From NCBI GenBank assembly GCA_946479535.1, contig CAMLGP010000250.1, positions 1 through 5,502 on the forward strand: a DNA stretch of 5,502 nt. Direction: 5' to 3'. Positions 1 through 5,502 of the stretch are shown here, piece by piece (positions within the stretch are counted from its first letter, which is position 1; each line of letters begins with the position of its first letter). A program made the position numbers and the translations under genes. Below the pieces are notes generated by a model. That model was not told the DNA's origin and searched no databases. It worked only from the letters and a program-made list of their open reading frames with translations. The stretch is from an uncultured Bacteroidota bacterium (GTDB taxonomy: Bacteria; Bacteroidota; Bacteroidia; Chitinophagales; Chitinophagaceae).

Positions 1-316
1 TCTCCCCATCGTTACCGCCTTCCACACCGTAGTCAAGGATCACTTTTACATTATAAACTCCGAGTTTTTTTGCTACCAACGCAGTTTCGGCCAGGGTTTC
101 ACCTCCTACAAATTGCGCGAAAATGGTATTCCGGATAATGCCTTTTATTGGTAACCCCACCCGTATGGCCCAGGGGGTAACATTAATTCCCAGCTTTACC
201 AGCCAGGGCTTTGACATGGAGGAAAAAAGGAAGCGGGCTTTCTTAAGTTGCTTATCGGTCTTATGTTCAAATGCGAATTCTGTGTTATCAAAAGAAATAA
301 CAGCGGGTGATGTCAT
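1..316 (-). CDS. Proline dehydrogenase, N-terminal part (runs off left edge)
   Basis: The minus-strand frame opens at ATG 316 and stays open to the window edge, giving about 105 residues. It begins MTSPAVISFDNTEFAF and includes TPWAIRVGLP, then IFAQFVGGETLAETA, then NVKVILDYGVEG. The F(V/C)GGET segment followed by a helix and a (V/I)xLDY strand fits the start of the FAD-binding TIM barrel of proline dehydrogenase, and the whole resembles the stand-alone enzyme of Bacteroidota. The family oxidises L-proline to delta-1-pyrroline-5-carboxylate and passes electrons to the quinone pool at the membrane. The FAD- and substrate-binding residues of the C-terminal half lie outside the window and cannot be checked. 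The start has no Shine-Dalgarno but lies just downstream of a TATCTTTG -7 box. The gene is divergent from the thioesterase. The assignment is by recognition of sequence character, not by a search. Confidence 0.83.
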   Translation of the reverse strand, partial: MTSPAVISFDNTEFAFEHKTDKQLKKARFLFSSMSKPWLVKLGINVTPWAIRVGLPIKGIIRNTIFAQFVGGETLAETALVAKKLGVYNVKVILDYGVEGGNDGE

Positions 317-334
317 ACTCTGTAAGTGTGGATG

Positions 335-342
335 CAAAGATA
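335..342 (-). promoter_or_regulatory. Candidate -7 box for the proline dehydrogenase gene
   Basis: On the minus strand this reads TATCTTTG, an exact match to the Bacteroidota -7 consensus TAnnTTTG. It sits 18 nt upstream of the ATG at 316, so the leader would be only about 10-15 nt. No clear TTG/TTTG -33 element lies at the usual distance, which lowers confidence. Confidence 0.5.
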
Positions 343-371
343 GGGCTCATGTCATTACATTTATAACCCCT

Positions 372-379
372 TACATTTG
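372..379 (+). promoter_or_regulatory. Candidate -7 box for the acyl-CoA thioesterase gene
   Basis: TACATTTG is an exact match to TAnnTTTG and ends 15 nt before the ATG at 395, implying a very short leader. A near copy, TACATTTA, lies at 356-363, so TTACATTT is directly repeated with a 16-bp period (355-362 and 371-378). No good TTTG -33 element is visible. The repeat could be an operator half-site pair or chance in AT-rich DNA. Confidence 0.5.
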
Positions 380-394
380 CATAAAGTTTTTTAA

Positions 395-910
395 ATGGAG
401 CCACGCAAATCATCGTCCAGCCTTATTGTTATGACTGAACTGGTTTTACCCAATGATACCAATGTCTTCGGGAACCTGATGGGTGGCCGGCTCATGTACT
501 GGATGGATATCGCTTCAGCATTATCAGCTCAAAAACATTGCAATGCTCCGGTAGTTACCGCCTCAGTTGATAATATCTCATTTGAAAATCCGATCAGGCT
601 GGGAAATGTTGTACATATTGAAGCCAAAGTAAGCCGGGCTTTTAATTCTTCCATGGAAGTACATTTGCGGGTTTGGGGAGAAGACCTGAAGCATCAGTAC
701 AAATACAAAAGCAATGAAGCATATTATACTTTTGTAGCATTGAATCCCAATAATAAGCCTACGCCTGTTCCTCCTATTATTCCTGAAACTGATGATGAAA
801 GGAAATTATTTGAAAGTGCCCTGAGAAGAAGACAGATTCGCCTTATCCTGGGTGGTAAAATGAAACCGGATGATGCCAAGGAACTGAAAGCATTATTTAC
901 CGGGGAATAA
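395..910 (+). CDS. Acyl-CoA thioesterase, hotdog fold (YciA/BACH-like)
   Basis: This 171-residue protein is a single-hotdog thioesterase of the acyl-CoA hydrolase family, which hydrolyses acyl-CoA to free fatty acid and CoA in the cytoplasm. Residues 18-38 carry the family signature: LPNDTN, then GNLMGG (26-31), then YWMD (35-38). D38 aligns, from memory of the family, with the catalytic Asp of Haemophilus YciA. VVTASVDNISF at 53-63 and PIRLGNVV at about 66-73 form the next conserved strands, and SNEAYYTFVALN around residues 106-117 is the late beta strand. The C-terminus is a charged helical tail (ALRRRQIRLILGGKMKPDDAKEL). Length and ends are normal for the family. The start at 395 fits the usual MEP(R/K)K opening, and no Shine-Dalgarno precedes it. 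Preferred acyl chain length cannot be told from sequence. The gene is convergent with mutS2, with a 49-bp gap. Confidence 0.92.
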   Translation: MEPRKSSSSLIVMTELVLPNDTNVFGNLMGGRLMYWMDIASALSAQKHCNAPVVTASVDNISFENPIRLGNVVHIEAKVSRAFNSSMEVHLRVWGEDLKHQYKYKSNEAYYTFVALNPNNKPTPVPPIIPETDDERKLFESALRRRQIRLILGGKMKPDDAKELKALFTGE

Positions 911-929
911 AATGTTCGCTCTTTAAGTT

Positions 930-947
930 GTTCGTGTCCCCACGAAC
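930..947. terminator. Small hairpin between convergent genes
   Basis: GTTCGTG (930-936) and CACGAAC (941-947) form a perfect 7-bp stem around a TCCC loop. It lies 20 nt after the thioesterase stop and 13 nt before the end of mutS2, where a shared bidirectional terminator would be expected. No T-run follows on either strand, so it is not a classical intrinsic terminator. A 7-bp repeat can arise by chance; position is the main argument. Confidence 0.4.
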
Positions 948-959
948 CATATATTGCTC

Positions 960-3065
960 CTAGCTTTCCGTAGTCTTTTCTTTTACCACAACAAGATCAG
1001 CAATATCCACCTGCATCGGCAATAGTCCAATTTTCACCACTGCACGTTTGCCCCTGAGTTCCATTACCTCTCCTACCTGGTGGTTTCTCTTCATCTTTAC
1101 TTTAGCTCCTACTTTAATATCACCACCCACCTCTGCAAATTTTGATTCTATTTTCTTCTGCATCTTACTCACCGTCTTCTCTTCATTCTTCCGGAACAGT
1201 AATGCCTGCATCTGTTTGATCACTTTATTCTTGTCTTCTTCTTTTCTCCATTCAATCAGCAACTGCTTTAATTTCCGCTCCATATCTTTCAGATAGGCGA
1301 TCCGGTCCTGCGATACGCGGTTCTGCTCCTTCAATATTTCCACCTGCTGCTGATGACGCTCCTTGCTCATCACCTGCTCCATTTCCTTTTTCAGTCGCTC
1401 ATTCTCTTTAACCAATTGTTGCAATTCCTTTTCCTTCTTCTGGATCCCCTGTAGATCCTGTTCTGTACGATTGAGCAATTTATCCAGGCGGAAATGATCT
1501 TCATCCACCAGTGATCTTGCTCGGTTTATTAATGCAGGGTCCAGTCCAATCCTTTCAGCAATCGAAAACGTATAGGAACTTCCGGGTTTACCAATGATCA
1601 GGCGGTATTGAGGCTGCAGGTTTTTTTCATCGAAGGCCATGGCCCCATTAATAATGCCAGCAGTTTTTCCTGCCATCACTTTTAAATTCAGGTAGTGCGT
1701 GGTTACAATGCCGGATGCATGCTTCTTTGCCAGTTCCTGTAGTATCACTTCCGCAAATGCACCTCCCAGGTTGGGATCACTACCACTTCCCAGCTCATCT
1801 ATGAAGAAAAGTGTTTTCCCATTTCCGTTTTCCATGAAATATTTCATGTGGATAAGGTGACTGCTATAGGTGCTCAGCTCAAATTCCAGGTTTTGCGTAT
1901 CCCCAATATGGATGAAGAGCTGCCTGAAGATGCCGAATACAGAGGATGCATGAACGGGAACAAGCAGTCCACTCTGCACCATCATTTGCAGCAACCCAAC
2001 TGTTTTAAGGGTAACCGTTTTACCACCAGCATTAGGGCCGCTGATGACCAGGATCCTTTTTGATTCATCCAGCGTTACATCTACTGGTATGGTTGTTTTG
2101 AAAGATCGCTGATTGTAGAGATACAGTAGCGGATGATAGGCCTTCACCAGTTGCACATGCGCCTTATCAACCACAACAGGATATTCTCCTTTTATATCAA
2201 CTGCAAGCCTGGCCTTGGCCCTCATAAAATCATATTCACCGCAAATGGTATGATAAACACCGAGAAGACCGGCATAGGATGATAACTGGCTGGTCAACTC
2301 ACGAAGAATGCGATAAACTTCTTTTCGCTCGTCATTTTCAAGTTCCGTAACCTCATTATTAAGCTGAATGGTTTCTTCTGGTTCTATGAAAGAGGTTTTG
2401 CGGCTTTCACTTTCTCCATGCAGGATACCCTTCACCGTTCTTTTCTGCTCTGCAAAAATGGCAACCACCCTTCTGCTGTTCATGAAGCTTTCTTCAATCT
2501 CAGCCAGGTATCCCTGTTTGTTCAGCCGGGCAATGATCTTTTCAAATACCCGCCTCAGCTCATTGCGTTTCCGGTATAAGGATAGGCGGATATTTTTCAG
2601 GTCAGTAGATGCACTATCCTTTACCTGTGCATCCTCATCCAGCACCTCATCTATCATTTTAATGATCGCTTTCTCATAGTAGGTATCTGCAATTACCTGG
2701 GCCAGTCCGGGGTAAGCCTGCCTGCGTTCGTTATCAAACCAGCGGAATATCTTCTCAATGTTCTCGGTCAGCCGTCTTATCTGCAATACCTCCTCTCCAT
2801 TGAGCACAGCTCCCTGGATAGAAAGCAGTTTCAGCTCTTTGGCCAGATTAGTTATAAAATCATTAGGAAAGTAAATGCCATTTTGAAGCAGCTGAAGGTA
2901 TTCGTGGCTTTGTCTGAGCTCAATATCAATAAATTCCTTACGGGTATGGATACGGAGATTTGTAGCCTTTTCACGGGCATGCTGGGTCTGGCAATGGGCC
3001 GCCAGCAGCCCCCTCACCTTGTCAAATTCCAACTGAACTAATGCCGATTCCGGGTATAATTTCAT
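960..3065 (-). CDS. mutS2: MutS2-family ATPase lacking the Smr nuclease domain
   Basis: This 701-residue protein has the MutS2 layout. The N-terminal core opens with LEFDKVRGLLAAHC (12-25). A charged helical lever/clamp region spans about 120-285. The ABC-type ATPase follows: Walker A GPNAGGKT 343-350, IGDTQNLE 387-394, signature LSTYSSH 397-403, Walker B FIDELGSGSDP 421-431 (D423, E424) and H-loop VTTHY 454-458. Next come PGSSYTFSIAERIGL (493-507), a long Lys/Glu/Gln-rich coiled coil at about 515-640, and a KOW-like beta domain at about 646-695. The protein stops there, without the roughly 80-residue Smr domain found in typical 780-800-residue MutS2; no HGxGxG or LDLxG motif follows. Family members bind branched DNA and suppress recombination, and Bacillus MutS2 also acts on collided ribosomes. 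ATPase residues look intact. The ATG at 3065 is supported by the conserved N-terminus and a strong Shine-Dalgarno. The stop is TAG. Confidence 0.93.
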   Translation of the reverse strand: MKLYPESALVQLEFDKVRGLLAAHCQTQHAREKATNLRIHTRKEFIDIELRQSHEYLQLLQNGIYFPNDFITNLAKELKLLSIQGAVLNGEEVLQIRRLTENIEKIFRWFDNERRQAYPGLAQVIADTYYEKAIIKMIDEVLDEDAQVKDSASTDLKNIRLSLYRKRNELRRVFEKIIARLNKQGYLAEIEESFMNSRRVVAIFAEQKRTVKGILHGESESRKTSFIEPEETIQLNNEVTELENDERKEVYRILRELTSQLSSYAGLLGVYHTICGEYDFMRAKARLAVDIKGEYPVVVDKAHVQLVKAYHPLLYLYNQRSFKTTIPVDVTLDESKRILVISGPNAGGKTVTLKTVGLLQMMVQSGLLVPVHASSVFGIFRQLFIHIGDTQNLEFELSTYSSHLIHMKYFMENGNGKTLFFIDELGSGSDPNLGGAFAEVILQELAKKHASGIVTTHYLNLKVMAGKTAGIINGAMAFDEKNLQPQYRLIIGKPGSSYTFSIAERIGLDPALINRARSLVDEDHFRLDKLLNRTEQDLQGIQKKEKELQQLVKENERLKKEMEQVMSKERHQQQVEILKEQNRVSQDRIAYLKDMERKLKQLLIEWRKEEDKNKVIKQMQALLFRKNEEKTVSKMQKKIESKFAEVGGDIKVGAKVKMKRNHQVGEVMELRGKRAVVKIGLLPMQVDIADLVVVKEKTTES

Positions 3066-3088
3066 TTGTCACCTCCCCCGCCATCCAT
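3062..3088 (-). CDS. Possible 8-codon leader ORF overlapping the mutS2 start
   Basis: On the minus strand ATG 3088-3086 opens MDGGGGDK and ends at TGA 3064-3062. The TGA overlaps the mutS2 ATG (3065-3063) in an ATGA arrangement. The ORF has its own AGGAG (3100-3096), seven nt before its ATG. The arrangement suits translational coupling. So short a reading frame has no statistical weight of its own; the case rests on the ribosome-binding site and the exact stop/start overlap. The peptide is not recognised and may have no function beyond being translated. Confidence 0.35.
   Translation of the reverse strand: MDGGGGDK
3069..3076 (-). promoter_or_regulatory. Strong Shine-Dalgarno of mutS2
   Basis: The minus strand reads GGAGGTGA, with the GGAGG core at 3076-3072 and six nt before the ATG at 3065. 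This is close to the ideal complement of the 16S 3' end. It stands out because the other visible starts (316, 395, 3335) have none, as is usual in Bacteroidota. It fixes the mutS2 start. A CCTCC at 3093-3089 could pair with this core and mask it. Confidence 0.75.
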
Positions 3089-3118
3089 GGAGGAACTCCT
3101 TTTTTAATTTTCAGGGGT

Positions 3119-3152
3119 CAAATGTACCGCTGATTTTACTTACCTGCCCAAA
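3119..3152 (-). promoter_or_regulatory. mutS2 promoter (Bacteroidota -33/-7 type)
   Basis: On the minus strand TACATTTG (3126-3119) is an exact TAnnTTTG -7 box. A TTTG -33 element lies at 3152-3149, with a 22-bp spacer, at the long end of the usual range. Transcription would start near 3112, giving a leader of about 45 nt that includes both ribosome-binding sites and the 8-codon ORF. This is the best promoter in the window. Confidence 0.62.
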
Positions 3153-3289
3153 TCTTCACCTGTTTTATCGGGATTTGTTAAAGTGCTGAACTTTAGAACC
3201 TGAGAGCTGTTATTATCGTATATCTGTTGTCAATTTCCTAAAACGAAAACTCCTGTCACACATCTTACAAAATGAAGACCTCCGAAAGT

Positions 3290-3298
3290 CTAATTTGT
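3290..3298 (+). promoter_or_regulatory. Weak candidate -7 region for msrA
   Basis: CTAATTTGT resembles a Bacteroidota -7 box with the TA one base too close to TTTG. It lies about 37 nt before the preferred msrA ATG at 3335. No -33 TTTG is found at the right distance. A one-mismatch alternative, TATATCTG, lies at 3219-3226. Neither is convincing, but the msrA promoter should be within 3127-3334, where nothing else is evident. Confidence 0.22.
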
Positions 3299-3334
3299 GC
3301 GAAATTTAAGCCGGATTATATTAAAACAACAAGT

Positions 3335-4003
3335 ATGAAAGCAGCCCTCAGTTATTTTTTGCTTGCAATTGCTACCCTAACTTCCTGTGCACAGAATTCC
3401 AGCTCAGGAACTCAATTGACGAATAATAATAACAATACAACTATGGACAGTACAATTACTCCGAAAGGAACAGAAGTGGCCACTTTTGCAAACGGCTGTT
3501 TCTGGTGCACCGAAGCGATCTTTGAAGAACTGGATGGTGTTATCAGCGCAGTTTCAGGCTATAGTGGCGGTCAAAAAGCAAATCCTACCTATAAAGAAGT
3601 TTGTACCGGTGAAACCGGTCATGCTGAATGCCTGCAGATCACTTATGATCCTTCCAAAATATCCTTTGATGAATTGCTGGAAGTTTTCTGGGAAACCCAT
3701 GATCCTACAACGCTTAACCGCCAGGGCGCTGATGTAGGCACTCAATACCGCAGCGCAGTTTTTTATCATAATGCTGAACAGAAAGCAAAGGCTGAAAAGT
3801 ATAAAGCTGAACTGGATAAAAGTGGTGCGTTCGACAAACCAATTGTAACCGAGATCACTGCATTCACCAAATTCTATCCTGCCGAAGATTATCATCAGCA
3901 ATATTTTGATAACAATGAAGGGAATAATCCCTATTGCCGCATTGTGATCAGGCCTAAGGTTGATAAGTTCAGGAAGGTATTTAAGGATAAGCTGAAGCAT
4001 TGA
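3335..4003 (+). CDS. msrA: Peptide methionine-S-sulfoxide reductase MsrA, predicted lipoprotein
   Basis: This 222-residue protein reduces methionine-S-sulfoxide in proteins back to methionine. The catalytic motif GCFWCTE is at 54-60, with nucleophile C55 and E60. TGHAE (94-98, E98) and DVGTQYR (133-139, D133 and Y138) supply the other active-site residues, and C201 in NPYCRIVI is the likely resolving cysteine. C58, C90 and C99 are further cysteines. Residues 1-18 form a lipoprotein signal: MK, a hydrophobic core and lipobox L15-T16-S17-C18. An Asn/Ser/Thr-rich linker (about 21-43) then leads to the catalytic domain. No acidic surface-export signal follows C18, so a periplasm-facing anchor is more likely than cell-surface display. 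An in-frame ATG at 3272 would add 21 residues ahead of the signal, spoiling it, so 3335 is preferred. M37 (3443) could start a cytosolic form. The 3' end overlaps the convergent downstream gene by 23 bp. Confidence 0.93.
   Translation: MKAALSYFLLAIATLTSCAQNSSSGTQLTNNNNNTTMDSTITPKGTEVATFANGCFWCTEAIFEELDGVISAVSGYSGGQKANPTYKEVCTGETGHAECLQITYDPSKISFDELLEVFWETHDPTTLNRQGADVGTQYRSAVFYHNAEQKAKAEKYKAELDKSGAFDKPIVTEITAFTKFYPAEDYHQQYFDNNEGNNPYCRIVIRPKVDKFRKVFKDKLKH
3422..3436 (+). repeat. Asn-codon run in the MsrA linker
   Basis: Five consecutive Asn codons (AAT AAT AAT AAC AAT) encode N30-N34, between the lipobox and the catalytic domain. The run is short and broken by one AAC, so slippage potential is modest. 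Changes in repeat number would alter linker length in frame. Confidence 0.6.
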
Positions 4004-5502
4004 TCTTCGTCCTTCGCAATTCAAGCAGATTTAAAGAATTAGCATAAAAGCCATTCACGTTGGGCTGAACCAGGTGAATGGCTTTATCATACCATAGCGG
4101 CACTACCGGCGCCTCTTTAATGACTAACTGATCTGCCTGCTGATACAGGTTATACCTTATTGAATCATTTTGCTCCTGCAATGCTTTTTCAAAGAGTGCA
4201 TCAAACTGTTCATTCTTATACCTGGTATAATTGGGAGGTGAAGGGTTTTTGGAATAAAACACAGATAAATAATTCTCCGCATCAGGATAATCTGCAATCC
4301 AGCTGGCCCTGAAAAATAGCGCCCGGGAATTGGAGGTCATTTCCAGTAATAGCGCTTTCTGAACTGTTTCAACCTGTACAGGAATTCCAATCTCACTTAA
4401 CTGTTTCGCAAGGAAGTCAGCAAAATCTGCATAAATGGCAATGGTCAATAATTTAATAACCGGCAGATTCTTTCCATTAGGAAACCCTGCTTCTGTTAAC
4501 AGTTGCCTGCTTAAGGCAGGATCATAAGTATATCCCTTCACTTTGACTGAATCAAAAGAAGGCAATCCCATCGGTACAAATCCAGATTCAGCCGGCGAGC
4601 TCAATGAATTTCTTAAGTACAGCATCATCTTGCGGCGGTCAAATCCATAATTGATCGCCTGCCTGATCTTCTTCATTCGCAACGGAGAAGTTTTTACCAG
4701 TGCATTGGTTGAATCAACCAGTATTCCCAAATATTCAACATTGAGATAAGGGGTGATATGTAACTGAACTTTCCCCTGCCAGTCTTTTCTCAGTTCACCC
4801 TGCTTGGTGAGCAACTCATCTTTGAAGGATGGATCTATATCATTGATAAAATCCAGTTTCTTCTGGCGGAATAAAAGGAATTCAGTGGCCTTGCTATCAT
4901 AGAAGGTGATCTTGATACCATCCAGGTAGGGAAGTGGCGCCCCCTGTGCATCCGTTTCAAAATAATGATCATTTCTTCCCAGCACCAATGCCTGACCTTC
5001 CTCCCAGGCAACAAATCGAAAGGGTCCCGTGCCAACGGGATGGCGGCGAAAATCAGGTCCATATTTTTTAACCGCTTCAGGCGCTACAATAGAACAGTAT
5101 TGCATGGAGAGAATTCCCAATACAGGATTATATGGCCTGAGCAATTTTAACTGGAAAACAGAATCATTCAGTGCAAGGAAAGGCTGGAGAGAGTCTACTT
5201 TATGATTAAAGATCCAGGCCCCAGGGCTGGCCAGCTTTGTATCTATTAACCGGGAAAAACTGAATACAATATCATTAGCATTCAATTTTCTGCCCTTGCC
5301 ATTTTCAAAGGCAGGGTCATCATTAAAAAAAACATCATTTCTTAAATGAAAGGTATAGATCAGCCTGTTGTCAGAAACTTCCCAGCTTTTTGCAAGCGAT
5401 GGAACAATATGCAACTGACTGTCCACTTCTACCAGGGTATTGAATAACTGGTGGGCCGGCCACATGGTAGACTGGTTCTTTGCAAAGGCAGGGTCAAGGG
5501 AG
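3981..5502 (-). CDS. ABC transporter substrate-binding protein, family 5 (peptide/nickel type), N-terminus off right edge
   Basis: About 507 residues are visible and the frame is open to the right edge, so the true start lies outside. The ATG at 5465 is internal, because SLDPAFAKNQST precedes it in frame, as expected near the start of the mature SBP_bac_5 domain. Other landmarks are QLFNTLVEVD and PSLAKSW near the N-terminus, YTFHLRNDVFFNDD, the family signature HPVGTGPF (about 5042-5019), YLDGIKITFYDS, AINYGFDRRKMM, ASWIADYPDAENYLSVFYSKN and, near the end, EAPVVPLWYD. The family captures oligopeptides, nickel chelates or similar ligands for an ABC importer. It is probably a periplasmic lipoprotein, but the signal is not visible. 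The specific ligand cannot be inferred. Transporter permease and ATPase genes are not in the window. The last seven residues (INASAYP) are encoded inside the msrA 3' end. No frameshift is seen. Confidence 0.9.
   Translation of the reverse strand, partial: SLDPAFAKNQSTMWPAHQLFNTLVEVDSQLHIVPSLAKSWEVSDNRLIYTFHLRNDVFFNDDPAFENGKGRKLNANDIVFSFSRLIDTKLASPGAWIFNHKVDSLQPFLALNDSVFQLKLLRPYNPVLGILSMQYCSIVAPEAVKKYGPDFRRHPVGTGPFRFVAWEEGQALVLGRNDHYFETDAQGAPLPYLDGIKITFYDSKATEFLLFRQKKLDFINDIDPSFKDELLTKQGELRKDWQGKVQLHITPYLNVEYLGILVDSTNALVKTSPLRMKKIRQAINYGFDRRKMMLYLRNSLSSPAESGFVPMGLPSFDSVKVKGYTYDPALSRQLLTEAGFPNGKNLPVIKLLTIAIYADFADFLAKQLSEIGIPVQVETVQKALLLEMTSNSRALFFRASWIADYPDAENYLSVFYSKNPSPPNYTRYKNEQFDALFEKALQEQNDSIRYNLYQQADQLVIKEAPVVPLWYDKAIHLVQPNVNGFYANSLNLLELRRTKINASAYP
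4047..4085 (+). terminator. Perfect 12-bp inverted repeat, probable msrA terminator inside the convergent gene
   Basis: AAAGCCATTCAC (4047-4058) and GTGAATGGCTTT (4074-4085) are exact reverse complements around a 15-nt loop. The hairpin begins 43 nt after the msrA stop. As plus-strand RNA its 3' arm ends GGCUUU, a modest U-tract; as minus-strand RNA it is followed by one extra U. A perfect 12-bp stem is unlikely by chance in a window this size. It lies within the last 35 codons of the substrate-binding protein, encoding AIHLVQPNVNGF, so it must also satisfy coding constraints. Confidence 0.5.

Noticed and set aside
123..434. Plus-strand open frame of 103 codons
   Set aside because: It is antisense to proline dehydrogenase and runs into the start of the thioesterase gene; the translation has no recognisable domain.
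1048..2679. Three plus-strand open frames (1048-1296, 1848-2063, 2368-2679) inside mutS2
   Set aside because: All are antisense to well-conserved mutS2 coding sequence and their translations are low-complexity Ser/Leu/Phe-rich shadows.
3089..3106. Plus-strand hairpin GGAG-GAA-CTCC followed by six T, resembling an intrinsic terminator
   Set aside because: No plus-strand gene lies upstream to be terminated. The stem is only 4 bp and arises from the minus-strand Shine-Dalgarno of the mutS2 leader.
3272..3334. Upstream in-frame ATG (3272) as the msrA start
   Set aside because: It would put 21 polar, charged residues before the hydrophobic core and lipobox, which is incompatible with a normal lipoprotein signal; ATG 3335 gives a textbook one.
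3486..3737. Plus-strand open frame of 83 codons in another frame of msrA
   Set aside because: It lies wholly within the conserved MsrA catalytic region, with no start signal or recognisable product.
3554..4024. Minus-strand open frame of 156 codons opposite msrA, with hydrophobic stretches
   Set aside because: It is antisense to clear MsrA catalytic sequence and its start lies in the opposite gene's coding region. The hydrophobic look comes from reading Lys/Glu-rich codons in reverse.
4835..5150. Small open frames 4835-5062 (minus) and 4965-5150 (plus) inside the substrate-binding protein gene
   Set aside because: Both are out-of-frame shadows of conserved SBP_bac_5 coding sequence, including its HPVGTGPF signature.
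5463..5465. ATG 5465 as the start of the substrate-binding protein
   Set aside because: The frame stays open upstream to the window edge and encodes SLDPAFAKNQST, a family-conserved segment, so this Met is internal.
1..5502. Search for a defence system, mobile element, CRISPR array, tRNA or a new multi-gene system
   Set aside because: The genes are unrelated housekeeping families on alternating strands, with no direct-repeat arrays, transposase or integrase motifs, or tRNA-like cloverleaf seen by eye.

Overview
The window looks like ordinary chromosome from a Bacteroidota bacterium, most likely in the Chitinophagaceae/Chitinophagales. This rests on the protein character of the proline dehydrogenase, hotdog thioesterase and MutS2, on TAnnTTTG-type -7 promoter boxes typical of the phylum, and on start codons that mostly lack a Shine-Dalgarno sequence. 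Composition is moderately AT-rich and even across the window. I see no mobile element, CRISPR array, tRNA or rRNA.

Layout, left to right: (1) 1-316, minus strand, is the N-terminal part of a proline dehydrogenase that runs off the left edge. (2) 317-394 is a short divergent promoter region. (3) 395-910, plus strand, is a YciA/BACH-type acyl-CoA thioesterase. (4) 911-959 is a short convergent gap with a small hairpin. (5) 960-3065, minus strand, is a MutS2-family ATPase that ends after its KOW-like domain and has no Smr nuclease domain. (6) 3066-3334 is a divergent regulatory region. On the mutS2 side it holds a good promoter, a strong Shine-Dalgarno and a possible 8-codon leader ORF whose stop overlaps the mutS2 start. 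(7) 3335-4003, plus strand, is a peptide methionine sulfoxide reductase MsrA with a lipoprotein signal peptide. (8) 3981-5502, minus strand, is a family-5 (peptide/nickel-type) ABC substrate-binding protein. It overlaps the msrA 3' end by 23 bp and runs off the right edge.

The strands alternate gene by gene (-, +, -, +, -), so each gene is probably its own transcription unit within this view, and no shared pathway joins them. Proline catabolism, acyl-CoA hydrolysis, ribosome/DNA maintenance, repair of oxidised periplasmic protein and oligopeptide uptake are separate housekeeping functions. The most unusual points are the mutS2 leader, the missing Smr domain, and a perfect 12-bp inverted repeat inside the substrate-binding-protein gene, placed where an msrA terminator would be expected. 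I found no convincing new multi-gene system.
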